From Rhabditoides inermis (lineage: Eukaryota > Nematoda > Chromadorea > Rhabditida > Rhabditidae), in the NCBI GenBank assembly GCA_963966185.1, contig CAWZYM010000138.1, positions 114,501 through 178,500 of the forward strand: a stretch of 64,000 nt of DNA, written 5' to 3'. The notes under the pieces are model-generated. The model saw only the letters and a list, made by a program, of their open reading frames with translations. It was not told the DNA's origin and ran no database searches. Below, piece after piece: positions 1 through 11,398 of this stretch (positions are counted from its first letter, which is position 1; every line of letters starts with the position of its first letter). Made by a program: the position numbers and the translations under genes.

Positions 1-1089
1 AGGATGCGAACGTGATGCACCTCGACGACAACGCGGTCGCGGTCGAGCTCAAGGGATTCCATGTGAGTACCTAATTGTTTGTTTTGTATTGTTGTTGTTT
101 TCTTTCTAACTCCGAAGCAAAGCATATTATTTATCTCACAGATTGATGTGAATTTTACTTTTCATCGAAAAATATTTTTTCACGGTTTGTTCATGTTTGA
201 CATTTCAGGCTATGGCCGACATGGAGGAGTACGAGAAGAAGCGCGACGAGCTGAAGAATCTGGTGGGTCCTTGAATTCCATTGTTGCGTGTTTCTTATCT
301 GTCCTTATCACGGTCTGCTCGCATGATGTCCGTGTCCAGAAATAGTGCAATGGAAAATTGTGTAAAACGGAATTGAAAACAAAGTGAATGGTGAACAGTG
401 CCCGCGAGCCGCGAATTTAGCTCTTTATTGTCAAAAAATTCTTGCGCAAAAGAATGCCGAGAGAAGTTGGCGTAGTTGGCAAGCGCGCGTGTCTCCATTT
501 CTCGTTGTATCTCGCAATAAAGTGTCGGCGCGCCCGATGTAGATTGTAAAAACTTGTGCTCATAGGTGGACGACGAGGCGCACTTCTCGTCGCGCACGGA
601 GCTGAACCTGGACGACGCTGTGCTGGCGGGGGCCAAGATGCTCGTCGACGAGAGGAGGAGCACCAGGAGCTTCAGCAAGAAGTGAGCGGTGGTTATGGAT
701 CGTTTTCCGAATATGTATAATGTATTGTTTATTGCTTAATAATAGTGTACGTCGAAGCCTATCGCCGTTTTGAAACTTACAAAAACGAGGAACGTTATTT
801 TTCAAAATTTGTATCAATCGACAAGTTATACAACCAACGATCTAGCCAATAAGGTAAGGAAACTGTCATATGTTCAGGCTGGACGCGTAACATTTGATGG
901 GTATCTTACAACAGCAATGTACGTTCTCGTTATTGTAGGCTGGAGCGCGACTGCGGTGTGGCGGAGGACTCTGTGCTGTACAAGGGCCTCGACTACCGCG
1001 GACACGAGGCCAGCGCCGCCAAGAACGTACTGGGGTGGGTCGAGATCTTTTGATTATCATGTCTTTGATATATATATATATATATAAAA

Positions 1090-1128
<39 letters not shown>

Positions 1129-2007
1129 TCTGCATGAATTAGTGACGTGTGGTGACTTTTCAATGGTCAGTACTGCTTCTGTTGAATTCCGTATGCCGTT
1201 CCATCTTTGGTATACAACACATAAAGACTTCTTCCGAGCGATATCTGTAAACACGTTCATGATTGTGCTGTCAGGAGTATGAATGTTGTTTGCAGTAACC
1301 GTCAGGCGTCGGTGGCCGAGTCTCTGGTCGACTTCCACAAGCAGATGCAGTTCAAGATGACGGTCCTCGACGGAGTCGCCAGGAAGTGCGGTGAGTAAAG
1401 AGTGATTGCAATATTCTGTGTTCCAAGATGCAACTGTTCAAATTTGGTTGAAACGTATATATGATTTGTTTTGCAGACAATGCGCTGTCCAAGTCGGACA
1501 CTCGCCTCACTCGACAGGCGAGGGAAGCGGAGCAGAAGGAGAAGGCGCAGGTGGGTGGGGGTCGAACCGTATTTGGGGTGGGGACAGCTATGTAGCAGTG
1601 ACTCGAGTCTACCTTGAATTCTTGAACTCTACACTGTTATTGCAGGAGGCGAAGCGCGCTGCGGCGAACGCGCGCCTGGCACGCGCCAAGGCAGCCAACG
1701 ACAACAAGACGCCGGCGATGAGGAAGCAGATCAACCCGCTCGACGAGAGGAGGGTGCGTGGGGAGGAGAAGAGGGGAGGGAGGAGGAGGAGGAGAGAGAG
1801 AGTTATGCGTCATATTTGTTCAATCAATTGAATTTTTTGAAGAGAATTTAGCGTTGCAACTTGCAAATGTGTGTCTTGCAGATCATCGAGGAGTATGCTC
1901 TGGAGGTGGCGTCGGAGGTGCGCGGTCCGGACGCGGCGTCCAAGAAGCGCCGCCGCATCGCCCCGCCCCCGTACGACATCCATCTACTCGACGACGTCGA
2001 CTTCTGA
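1..2007 (+). CDS. 3' part of an unrecognised charged, helix-rich protein
   Basis: Eight exons join in one frame: 1-62, 209-262, 566-681, 939-1034, 1296-1390, 1477-1550, 1646-1753 and 1882-2007. Introns have GT donors and TTTCAG, TTGCAG or TTGTAG acceptors. They give about 242 residues ending at TGA 2005-2007. The 5' end lies outside the window. The protein is rich in Lys, Glu, Arg and Ala and probably helical or coiled-coil. The stretch from exon 1477-1550 into 1646-1753 is strongly charged (QAREAEQKEKAQ, EAKRAAANARLARAK). Near the C terminus a basic cluster, SKKRRRIAPPP, could be a nuclear localisation signal. No signal peptide or membrane segment is seen. I do not recognise the family. The steady codon use and consistent exon phases make a real gene likely; the function is unknown. 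Confidence 0.75.
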
Positions 2008-2190
2008 TTCTCTTCAGTGTACGTTGATATGTTTCATGTTGCTATATTCGGTAACCCTAACATGACTGCTTGTGTCTTGATCTTCTCTCAGTTTGATCTC
2101 CTTCACTCGATTTGCCCACCCCGATGTTCACTCGAGGTGACACTCGCCCCCCCCTCATGTACATTGTATATTTGTTCAGTTGTTTGATGT

Positions 2191-2196
2191 AATAAA
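2191..2196 (+). terminator. Candidate poly(A) signal AATAAA
   Basis: AATAAA lies 184 bases after the stop codon of the plus-strand gene ending at 2007. The next gene runs in from the other strand and stops at 2379, so this short interval must hold the 3' ends of both genes. Confidence 0.5.
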
Positions 2197-2378
2197 GAAA
2201 GTTTACTGGAAACTTGAAACTGAATCGGCAAAGTTTTTTCGCGATGCTGCCTGCGCGCGCGAAAAGATAAACACGTTCTATAATCAATTCAACGATCTTT
2301 ATAATGAATCGTTTATTCGTCATACATGGAGAGGAATTAGATTAGCACCGGGGATGAGTATTGAGAGGTGAGGGTAGA

Positions 2379-3330
2379 TCAGACGATGTGTGGGTAACTC
2401 GGAGGCAGGCCATCGGCGGAAGTGTTGTGGGCATCCTGAAAAATAGGAATCATTGAGCAACGAACTTGATATTAGTGCAGATTGTCCATGCATTACGTAT
2501 TTTGTTACGTATCCCACTCACCCTCCTCCTCTCCTTTTCCATACGACAATCGTTGAGGACAGCAACCGAGTAGAGAAGAGAGTTGATGACTCCAAACGCA
2601 AAGAGAAGAACCAGTTGCGTCACGTAGCCACCATCTGAAACGACACGGATAAACCCCGCCCCCTCTCGCTCCGCCCACTCACCCCACAGCATTCCAGCGT
2701 AGATCTTGCGGGCGTTGATGAGAAGGAGGAGAAAACTTCCATTCGTGGCAATGACCTAAAGCGATGGAGGGTTATTTGGATCATTCTTTGCCTAAAGCCT
2801 ACTCACGGTTTGAATAGCGTAGAGAGGCATGGGAATGGCTCTGGAATGGAGGATTCCCGAAATGAGAACAATCGCCGCCGCCACCCACTGAACAGCCACG
2901 AAACGGAGCAGACACTGTTCAGCTGAAAAGACGAGATGATCAGCTGATCAGAGAGTGATGAACTCACTGAATAGATGGTGTCCTTTCCTGGCGGGCAGTC
3001 GGTAGACAGTGGAGTTGTGGCAGAAACAGAGCGCGTAGTAGGTGAGGGCAGAGACGCAGAGGAGGAGGTAGACGAGAGTGGAGAACTGAAACGGACGGGT
3101 TACTGTAAGATGTGTGAGATACAGTACTAACCACAGTGTTTCGAGTCCAGTGAAGTCTGAAGAGACTGGAAGAATCGTCGGGAGTCTGGAAAAAAAGATC
3201 ATGTGGAGAGTGGAGAGAATGTGAGAGTGGTGAGTATGCAATGACTCACCTGTCCACTCCTCGGATGCGGGTCTTGGAGTGAGTAGACTGGCGGGGGCGC
3301 AGTGAGTGGCTGGGGCGGATGAGGGTACAT
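2379..3330 (-). CDS. Small four-helix membrane protein with PPxY motifs at both ends
   Basis: Seven exons on the minus strand (3250-3330, 3132-3185, 2968-3085, 2807-2922, 2683-2755, 2522-2634, 2379-2435) join without phase conflict into 203 residues. The N-terminal cytosol-like segment has APPPVYSL and the C terminus has GLPPSYPHIV; both contain a PPxY motif, the class bound by WW domains of Nedd4-type ubiquitin ligases. Between them lie hydrophobic segments starting FSTLVYLLLCVSALTYYA, FVAVQWVAAAIVLISGIL, then around VIATNGSFLLLLI, and VTQLVLLFAFGVINSLLYSV. A four-helix protein with terminal PY motifs resembles the LAPTM4 lysosomal family in layout, but I see no residue-level proof. The start at 3330 was chosen because a TATA-like sequence lies about 44 bases upstream; an in-frame ATG at 3399 is the alternative. 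Confidence 0.75.
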
Positions 3331-3373
3331 GGTGAGTGATGGTGAGTGATATAACACACACTCACCACTCCTC

Positions 3374-3381
3374 TTTATATA
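3374..3381 (-). promoter_or_regulatory. TATA-like element of the four-helix protein gene
   Basis: On the minus strand this reads TATATAAA, 44 bases before the chosen start codon at 3330. It would place transcription start close to that codon. It argues against the more upstream in-frame ATG at 3399, which precedes the element. Confidence 0.35.
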
Positions 3382-3716
3382 CTGTCCACTCACTTTCATT
3401 CTTCATGTCGACTTTTCGAAACTCGGCTGCTCTGATCTGCCACTGTGTGGCCCTGGGCTGTCCCCGCAGTGAGTGGGTGTGAGAACAGTGAGTGGGCGGT
3501 GAGCATGAAAGAGGAGCACCGGTGGCTATCAACCATCACCAAACAAGTGAGGCGGTGAGATGAGAGCATTTCAGAAACGCAGCAGTATACATGGTTTGTG
3601 ACCGTGACAAAGTTAAACAAAGTCCGCGCATTAGACTTTAGTTGGATACTGATCGGAAGTTTGACATGCAAATCTACTATACTGCGACTTCATTATATTT
3701 TATTTATTACTCCTGT
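3382..3716. other. Intergenic DNA without a recognisable gene
   Basis: No exon chain with usable splice sites is visible on either strand. Several copies of the pentamer GTGAG or its complement give chance donor sites. This is presumably the upstream region of the minus-strand membrane-protein gene. Confidence 0.5.
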
Positions 3717-4335
3717 CTCGTTGACGATAGTAGGAAGGGAGTGCACATGGTAGAAGCTACTGGGCTAGGAAGGAGCGTTTTTTGCCGGAGTTGCACCGCA
3801 TGAGGAAGGGAGCTGCACGTTGATCAGTTTAGTAAAAGAATAGCATTTTTGCACAATGTTTGACACAGAAGGGTGTTTTCAACCGTATTGGATCGAATAC
3901 AGTAGCATGAAACTGTACCAGCCGGAGATCTGCATTTCACTAGTGATATGATGTTTAGCTCATATCGAGGATTGATGCACTTTTATGGTACTAACAAAGA
4001 TCGTACAGCTGATGATACTGTAATAAATGCGAAAGACACATCGCACTACTCATGTAGGCTGATCAATGCACTGTTTCCGCGCCCACACCCTTACGTCTAC
4101 TGGCATAATATCTATATCTCAATATACATAATACATTTCTGAAAGGCTGTAGTATCAGAACTTCCTTCTATATGATATTGTGAACATACAATACATCATA
4201 GAGATAAGATATGCATACGTATGCTATGCTTCGACACTACTAAAATAGTTCAAGTGCAACTCCTTCCCATAGTAGTGTAGCTCCTTCCGGAGCAGCTTCT
4301 ACCATGTGCACTTCCTTCTTCCTATCCTCGTTGAC
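3717..4335. mobile_element. 601-bp inverted-repeat DNA element with 9-bp target duplication
   Basis: The element spans 3726-4326. Its ends are inverted repeats: the left begins GATAGTAGGAAGG and the complement of the right begins GATAGGAAGAAGG. The similarity continues through GTGCACATGGTAGAAGC in both arms. The flanks carry the identical 9-mer CTCGTTGAC (3717-3725 and 4327-4335), a target-site duplication. Nine bases is typical of Mutator-like elements. No transposase ORF is present, so it is a non-autonomous MITE. A much smaller relative sits at the auxilin stop codon near 49.8 kb. Confidence 0.8.
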
Positions 4336-4999
4336 TCCACCTCAACCTACTCAACTAGCTAAAAATTATTTATGTAATATGTAATGTAACATTATGTTGC
4401 CCATTCACTTCATTCAAGTAGCGTCCCTCTAATCCTCAGTTTTCAAAATGATATTAAAAATATTCTCAAATTTTTAGAATAATAAATAATAGCCTACGCG
4501 CTTGCGTTTTACATAAAGAAACGATATGTCGTATTGTGTAGTGATGTCTGATCTGACAGACTAATAAGCAAGCGACCCGGGTTCCATCCCTGCGGCTGCC
4601 AAAATCGAATTTTTTTTTAAAGTGTATTCATTGAACGGAACTCGATAGAAAATGTAATGTAACATCACTTTTCAATTCATAGAATATGGTCGCAAATGAG
4701 TTCTACTATATTCACGAGAGACATCAGGGTGATCAGAGAGAGAAACATCGGATACCGTTGGTTGAACGATGTTCTCTTTTCATTTTGACCAAAGTTTTAG
4801 TAAAGTAACGAGACACGAAACCGTGAACCTAAGCTTAGCAATACCACTACGGAAGTAAAAAGTGAGTCCACCAAATGTGAAATCGTCTGTATATTGTGAA
4901 ATTTTTAGACAAATACTGTTTTTTTTTTGTTAAATGAAAATGTTGAGATGCGTTCGAACAAAATGTATCTTGTTTGTTGCACAGTCTGCTCACTGTGGA
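4336..4999. other. AT-rich intergenic DNA with a tRNA-like fragment
   Basis: No protein-coding exon is supported. The only structured piece is a tRNA-like fragment near 4535-4605; the rest is AT-rich with long T and A runs. Confidence 0.5.
4535..4605 (+). repeat. tRNA-like fragment with B-box-like sequence
   Basis: It contains an A-box-like stretch (TTGTGTAGTGATG) and a B-box-like stretch (GGGTTCCATCCCTGC), then a T run that could end polymerase III transcription. I cannot fold a full cloverleaf, so a pseudo-tRNA or SINE head is more likely than a working tRNA. Confidence 0.35.
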
Positions 5000-5004
5000 G
5001 GTGA

Positions 5005-5300
5005 AAGGAAGGTGTAATCTTGCTTAGGGCATATAACATCTATACCGGGTCAGCTGCCGTTAGCCAGTTCCGGAATAGCGTCGTCTTCCAGAAGAGACCC
5101 AGAGATGAAAAGTGGCGGGAAGTGGGCGTGGCCTGATCCTCCTTCTCCCTCGTTTCATCTCCTCCTCATTCTCCTCCCCTGCCTTCTCTCCGACCACTCG
5201 TTCTCGGCCCTCTGTCGCGTCGCAGTCGGCGCCCCGCTGGACCCCCACTCTGCCCCGCGGTCTGCCCCACCGGGCCCGACTCAACCGGTTCGATGGTCGC
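5005..5300 (+). repeat. Dispersed GC-rich repeat, copy 1
   Basis: This block is present again, inverted, at about 17160-17470. Both copies share CCGGGTCAGCTGCCGT and CGTCGTCTTCCAGAAGAG and continue through the GC-rich part to GGCCCGACTCAACCGGTTCG. Open frames here are shared by both copies in opposite orientation and look incidental. The class of element is unknown. Confidence 0.75.
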
Positions 5301-5735
5301 TATTTCGTTCGATGGTCGCTATTCACTATTTCGTTGATTCACTATAAGGTGACCGATAAGAGGGTTGATGCATATCCGCACAAGCGAGCAATACGCCCAG
5401 TGCAAAGAGCCCAATGAGAGCCAGCACACAGAGGCAGAAAGACCTAGGACACCCAATTAAAAGAAATTACCCAGATGGCCACAACACAACACACATTATT
5501 TATCAATGCTTAGCGTGAATCGCTGTAAATATTATTGATAATCTTTCTCTCCTAGAGAAAGGCTTCAAGGTTCAAGGAGCAAGAGCAGAAATAAAACCAT
5601 CATCGCAAAAGGCAAGAACCTCTCCAATGCAGAAACCTGCCCAGAGGTGCATTTGCACATCACACCCCCCACAAAACTCATTGTGTTGATGACAATATTA
5701 TAATAAACGTATTGTATTGTATTGTATTGTTGCAT
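5301..5735 (+). repeat. Possible 3' end of an old retroelement with a (TATTG)n tail
   Basis: No intact gene is seen. The interval ends in AATAAACG followed by four to five tandem GTATT units (about 5700-5730). Such short tandem tails are typical of non-LTR elements that lack poly(A). The LINE described next starts directly after it. Confidence 0.35.
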
Positions 5736-8700
5736 TCTGTATTTAAAATGATCTGACAAACGATGACGGTCGCAAACCTTCAATGAGCGAGCAAAGACCT
5801 CTATTTCCTAGGCTTTTCTACAGTAATCTCAGATCTCTATCTAATTCAAAATATATATCTATTTCTGATTTAATTCTCGAAACACCAACTATATGCACTT
5901 TTACGGAGATATGGATTTCTGATGAAAGTTCTGTACCTGTTTTTCCCAACTCTATATCGTACCCAGTTTGTCGTTCTAATAAGCGGGGAGGAGGTGCTTT
6001 AGTAGTGATCCCATCAAAGTTTGGTTCGTGTTTGATAGGCAAAGAGAGTTGTGTTGAGTTTGACGCTGTGGCAGTGTTAGTTACATTTCCATCTGGTGAA
6101 AACACAATCATATGTACAGTATATCGTCCACCTAATTCGCCTACGACTTTCCTGGCTAAGTTCGCGTCGTTTATACAGTCATTAGATGCGCGATGTTCTG
6201 TGATAGTATCTGGCGATATCAATTTTCCAAGTATTCAGTGGGACACACTATCAGCAATAGGCTGTGAACCACAACAGTTCTTGGATTACTGTACTTCACA
6301 AGGGTGGTACCAAAGCGTAAGATTCCCTACTAGGGGTGCTAACACTCTAGACTTGTTGTTTTGCAATGACCCTTCACTTCTATATGACACCCATTCTGGT
6401 CCTAAATTAAGTGATCATCTTTCAATCATCTCGCATATCAGTGTTGGATTGGTTAAAAAGAGCAACAAAAAGAGCACTTATTTAGACTTCAGATCTGCCG
6501 ACTATAAAGGAATGGAATCTGATCTTAGCAATATTGATTGGGTAACACAATTTTCTGGATGTAGCACTATCGATGACAAATATAACTGTTTGATTCAAGT
6601 CTTGCAATCTAGTATTGACCTACGCGTTCCAAGAAAAACAATTCAATCGGAGAAAACATTTCCACCCTGGCTACTATCTATCAGACACCGGTTGCGCAAA
6701 TTGTACGATCGGCACCGTAAATCAAAGTGCAACGTAGATCTGATGAATTATCAATCGGCATTCAATGAGTATAGAAATTCCTTGAAAAATTACCAGAGAG
6801 AGAGGCAGAAACATATATTAGCCACTTCATGTACATCACAATATTGGTCTTACATAAAAAGTAAAACCACAGCACGTCCTGACATACCATTTATACGTGA
6901 TAAGGATAGATTGATATCAGATGACTCCGAACGTGCTTCTTTGTTTAACAAATACTTTGTAACGGTATTTACTACTGACGATAAGAAACCATTTGAAGTT
7001 AGCTCGAAAACAACTAATTCGCTGCTTGACATAGATGTATCTCCACACGTAGTGTATGAATATCTGAGTAGATTTAAGAGAAAGTTATCCTCAGGTCCAG
7101 ATAACATACCCTCTATTTTACTACAGAGTCTAGCTTTAGTTCTAGCAGAACCGCTCAGTTACATCTTCAGAGAATCTCTAGACACTGGTATTCTGCCCTC
7201 TCTCTGAAAACAGTCTATAGTTGTTCCAGTAATAAAGAAAGGTGATCCAAGTTTGACTGGTAACTATAGACCAATAAGCCTTACATGCACAACATGCCGT
7301 GCTTTTGAAAGAATCATAGTTTTTCATATGCGAAATCACATGTGGAATTGTAATCTTGTTAACGATAGACTGTTCGGGTTCCTTAATAATCGGTCCACTA
7401 CATCACAGTTAATGGAGTATGTCAAATACTTGGTGAAAAAGATTGACTCGAAATTCTCTGTCGACTCTGTATACTTAGATGTATCTAAAGCGTTTGATGT
7501 TGTGAATCATAGAAGACTTCTTGAAATCATAGAATCTTACGGTATTCGGAGTAAAATACATAGATGGTTGACAAATTATCTATCTGGCAGATCACAGTGT
7601 GTTCGTATAAACTCATCATGTTCCCCATGGTTAGATGTCTCATCTGGTGTTCCCCAAGGGTCCGTGCTAGGCCCGTTGCTCTTCCTCATCTATATAAACG
7701 ATATAGGTGAGGCGATCCAGCACTGTGAGTATCTGGTATATGCGGATGATTGTAAGATGTACATTTCGGATGATGTACCTGATTATGATAAGCGACTAGC
7801 AAGTGATGTGATAAGAGTGTCTGATTGGTTGAGAAATCGCCAAATGAGTTTGAGTCTTTCAAAATGCACTGTAATGCATTTTGGAATGCTCAGGTACATT
7901 ATTCTGTTTGTGGACAACAGTTGGAATCAGTACGTTCTATAAAAGATTTGGGTTTCCAATTTTCTTATGATCTTACCCCAGAAGCTCATTTTAGAAAACA
8001 AGTTAGAAAAGCTTCATCATTATCAACGTTAGTTAGAAAGGTATTCATCTATGACTTCAATTTACTATCGAACTTTTACCTACATAAAGTGAGACCAATA
8101 TTAGAATTTGGATCAGAACTATATTGCCTTATGGATAATTCTCATATTAATCTCTTAGAAAAGGTACAACGCAAGTTTACCAAGTACCTTCTCCCTAAAA
8201 CAGACTATAAACATAGGTTGGAAAATCTAGGGTTAGAAACATTGTATATGAGACGCTTGATGATTGATCTTTCTTTGGCACATGCATATATTTATGGACA
8301 TATCTTTGTACACCCAATACCACTGACACTGTCTAGCACAACTCATACACGACAACTTCGGGGCCATTCACTTAAACTATACAACTCATCTAAAACCACT
8401 CTCTCGCAGTCCTTTTTCCCTTTTCGTATTCATAATATTTGGAATCTCCTCCCCAGTAATATTGTCCTTATCAATGATAAAGGTGCATATAGATCAGCTA
8501 TGCAGAAGTATGTTCTTCTGAACAAATCCAAATTTCATATAACAAACCCAACACATCTATAGATTTTATGTAGAGTTCTTTGCTCGCTAGTTGATGGGGA
8601 AAGACGGTTGGACAGGGGTAGTGTCTATCTCACCGGCCGGGTTTTCTCACCCAACTATAGAAGTGACAGGATAGTCTCTCACCGCATATGCTGTTATAAA

Positions 8701-8880
8701 CACAGTGTCTGGTGAGGGATTATCCCTTCGGTTCGACTGCGTTCAGAGCGTACAAACGGACGGGACGTCATCGTAAAGAAGTCAAAACGTTCGTCTAGTC
8801 TCAAACTGTGCGCTTTTTACATTGTCCACCAATTGTTCATGTCACTTGACTCAATTATGAATAAAGTATATATATAAACT
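5736..8880 (+). mobile_element. CR1-like non-LTR retrotransposon, decayed
   Basis: The frame from 5783 reads an apurinic-endonuclease domain (YSNLRSLSNS, TFTEIWIS, CTVYRPPN, SGDINFPSIQW, SDHLSIISH) and then the start of a reverse transcriptase (SSGPDNIPS). From 7253 the reverse transcriptase continues (NYRPISLTC, DVSKAFDVVNH, GVPQGSVLGPLLFLIYIND, and the active-site box YADDCKMY). A third frame from about 7885 to 8562 carries the C-terminal domain. A TGA at 7205-7207 stands where family alignments usually have Trp, and one base appears lost near 7884. The element lacks a first ORF, so it is 5' truncated. It ends in a 3' region with AATAAA near 8860, about 110 bases beyond the stop codon of chemoreceptor A, which runs the other way. 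Confidence 0.9.
5783..8562 (+). pseudogene. Endonuclease / reverse transcriptase ORF, broken by one nonsense and one frameshift
   Basis: The polyprotein would copy element RNA into nuclear DNA by target-primed reverse transcription. Endonuclease and reverse transcriptase motifs are well kept, including the YADD catalytic pair, so decay is recent. The breaks are an in-frame TGA at 7205-7207 and a one-base deletion at about 7884. The copy cannot make the full protein. Assignment to the CR1 group rests on motif style and is an inference; a Jockey-type element is the alternative. Confidence 0.85.
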
Positions 8881-8992
8881 CAGTTGGAGAGAAGAATATG
8901 CTACCACTGGACAGATGAAACAGCAAAAACAGCGACTACAAAATACATATCGATTTCATAGTCGACTAAAAATAAAATTGAAGAATCTTGTT

Positions 8993-11398
8993 TCAGAAAG
9001 TAGTAGTGGTGGGCGATCGGACTACAAGTACACTGTTCGATCGGCGCACTCGCAGACACTGCTCCCGCAGTCGAACATTCGTCGCCAACATCACCTGAAC
9101 TACCCAAACGTCAAGTCTTCTTTATCGGCACTTTTCAAGACGACTCGAAAAAGTCGCCTTTGTTAGTGATTAGTCTCCGTTAGAAGAATAAGAAGAAGAA
9201 GAAGAAGAATAAGAATAAGAATTTTATTCTTCTTCTTTTCCCCGCGGCGTGCGGTCGGGTCCTCATTTTTCCCCACCGCCGTCGAATGTTCGGTCATTGA
9301 CAAGAATCCTTCCCGAGTAACCAGTGAGGCGGCGGGAAGTACCCTCATGTGAAAGCAGCTATGACGCGAGGAGATACTAATTGGCACGGAAGCAAAGGAA
9401 ACCCCGGAACTCTTCACGTCAAGAATGGTACTCTAATCTAATGGTCCAGGAATGATTATCGATCAAGTATCGTCTTCTCACCACTAACCTCGTCAGCCTA
9501 CCTGTCTTTCCCCGGCGTTAGCCTATTATGTATCTAGCATCTTAGGCACTACTGTATGCTTCACATCATTATGATTGTGTTGTCAAGTTGTCATATTCAG
9601 ATATAACGATTCCGGATAAACGATTGATTGATTGATAGTCTCCGTTAATAAAGAGATAGTATTCACTTGGCTTGCAGCTAGAAATACGGTGCTCTAACAG
9701 TCCGCCTCTCTTGTTTTGTGTTCACTGCAAACTTGCCCTTCCTCTGATACAAAGCGTGCTACCACAAAGCGTGCTACTTATTGCGAGAAGCTATTTGTGC
9801 TTGATGTGAGTGTTTGCCAGTTGATTGGCCAGTGTGTATCTCACCCATGGCAGGGATACGGTGGCTATGTCATAGACGTAGCCGAGGTAGGAGAAGATGA
9901 AGTCGAAGACATCCAGGGACGAGGCAATCATGCGAACGTACAACTGAGAGAGGGAGATGAGAGAGAGGGAGGGAAAGAGTAGAGAGAGAGAGAGAGAGAG
10001 AGAAGGAGAAGAAAGGGAGAAGGGGAAAAGATAGAGGGAGGGAGAGAGAAAGAGAGAGAGAGAACACACCGAAAACACACTCCTTGCGGCCATCGCAGCG
10101 AACATGACACAAGCTAGCAGGAACATCCTCAGCTCCACGGAGTGCGAGCTGTTCGACATCTAAAAAAGGTGATTCAAGCATTTTTTGGTCAAATGTTTTG
10201 CCGGGGCAGTTTGCATGTTACGCGAACTGTGTTTGGCCCAATAGCGATAGTACTCTAACGCTAACCCCTTGCAGCTCGGATAGGGTGCTCTTATTGTCTG
10301 ACTCTTCATATTCCTCTGATCTACCCCACTAACCGCGAATCCCCTCTTTTTGATCCTGAGTGTGGACACAACAAAAAGAGGGAGAAGGACGATGATGGTG
10401 CCGGAGCATAGCCATGACAGGAACGTCTCGTGATCCATCTGAAATGTGTGAATAATACTGTAGTGCAGTTATGTGAACGCCACTTTTTTTGTCCGCTAAT
10501 TAATAAAACAAGTAAAAATCGTGAATTGTGTTTCATGATCTTGAACATGTTTTAAAGACAATGAAAGTATTTATAAAACACTCACAAACGTAAACGTGCC
10601 ATACTCGGCTATACTCAGCCCGGCATTGGTGGGTGAGAAGAAGGCTCTGTCATAGAGGAGATGCCAAGTGGTGAGGAGAGGGAGGAGGTGACACAGAACG
10701 AGAAGGGATCTGAGGCGAGACGGAGACCAGAACTGCAATCATATCTCACCATCTACTCTGAGAGGATGGGGGCTACCTTCGCGTAGCTGACAAGCCACAC
10801 TGAACTCAGTCTGTTCAGATCCATAACCAAGAAAATGTAGGTCTGCGCGAAGAGTATGTAGTAAGAGACAAATAGGAAAAGAGAAAGTATCCACGAGCGG
10901 TGGCATTTGTTCGAGAAATCGAGTAGCGCCTAGAAAACATCCACACAAACACAGAAAATCGAGTTTCATGGCAAGAAGAATAAATTACACTCACTTGACA
11001 GAAGTATCCGAGAGTGATGAATTTGAACGTGACCAAGTGAAATATTATTGCGACCATGTTCTGTGGCAATGTCAATGTTGTCAATGTGTATGGGAACTGA
11101 ACGTCTTGCAAACCATGCCAATCGCCGCAGCCGCAAGCTTATAGAACGAGTGGTTGTAGTAGCGTTTCTCATCTTTCATCAGCACATACAACATTCGCGC
11201 GTATAATACGACAGTAGGAGCAGAGTAGCACAATTGAAATATGAAATTGTACCTGAAAAGAACTTATGAAACATGTTTTTTGAGACAAATAACACACATA
11301 GCTTTAGTATTAGGTAGGTTTGTACACTGGTTCCAGTTGGGTTTCTCCCACGTTGGAGGCGCATCCCACCAATCACTACAGCTCGCATTCGAAGGCAT
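8993..11398 (-). CDS. Srg-superfamily 7TM chemoreceptor, copy A
   Basis: Nine exons on the minus strand join into about 333 residues. Start ATG is at 11396-11398; the last two exons are 9845-9943 and 8993-9094, with stop TGA 8993-8995. Recognisable pieces are the N terminus SNASCSDWWDAPPTWE, helix 1 FQLCYSAPTVVLYARMLYVL, NHSFYKL, the helix 2-3 segment LVTFKFITLGYFC, the helix 3 end FLVMDLNRLSSVW, helix 5 SWLCSGTIIVLLPLFVVS and the tail TNVRLREQCLRVRRS. This is the layout of nematode Srg-superfamily sensory receptors, which sit in the membrane of sensory neurons and couple to G proteins. All exons seem intact. The last intron is long because it holds a retroposon (9183-9635). The specific subfamily and ligand are unknown. 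Confidence 0.8.
9183..9635 (+). mobile_element. Short retroposon, copy 1, 12-bp target duplication
   Basis: The element starts in an AAG/AAT-rich stretch and then TTCCCCGCGGCGTGCGGTCG. It ends ATAACGATTCCGGATAAACGATTGATTGATTGA. The flanks TAGTCTCCGTTA (9171-9182 and 9636-9647) are a perfect 12-bp target duplication. Homologous copies lie at 37440-37847 and 48908-49317. No ORF is shared by all copies. The short tandem tail and target duplication mark it as retroposed, either a SINE or the 3' end of a LINE. It lies in the last intron of chemoreceptor A. Confidence 0.85.
9978..10067. repeat. GA/CT microsatellite in a chemoreceptor intron
   Basis: A purine-rich AG repeat on the plus strand is the polypyrimidine tract before the 3' splice site of exon 8 of copy A on the minus strand. 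Reading frames that cross it are artefacts of low complexity. Confidence 0.9.

Noticed and set aside
5060..5417. Overlapping frames in the GC-rich block
   Set aside because: The block is a dispersed repeat found inverted at 17.2 kb, and the frames show no conserved motif.
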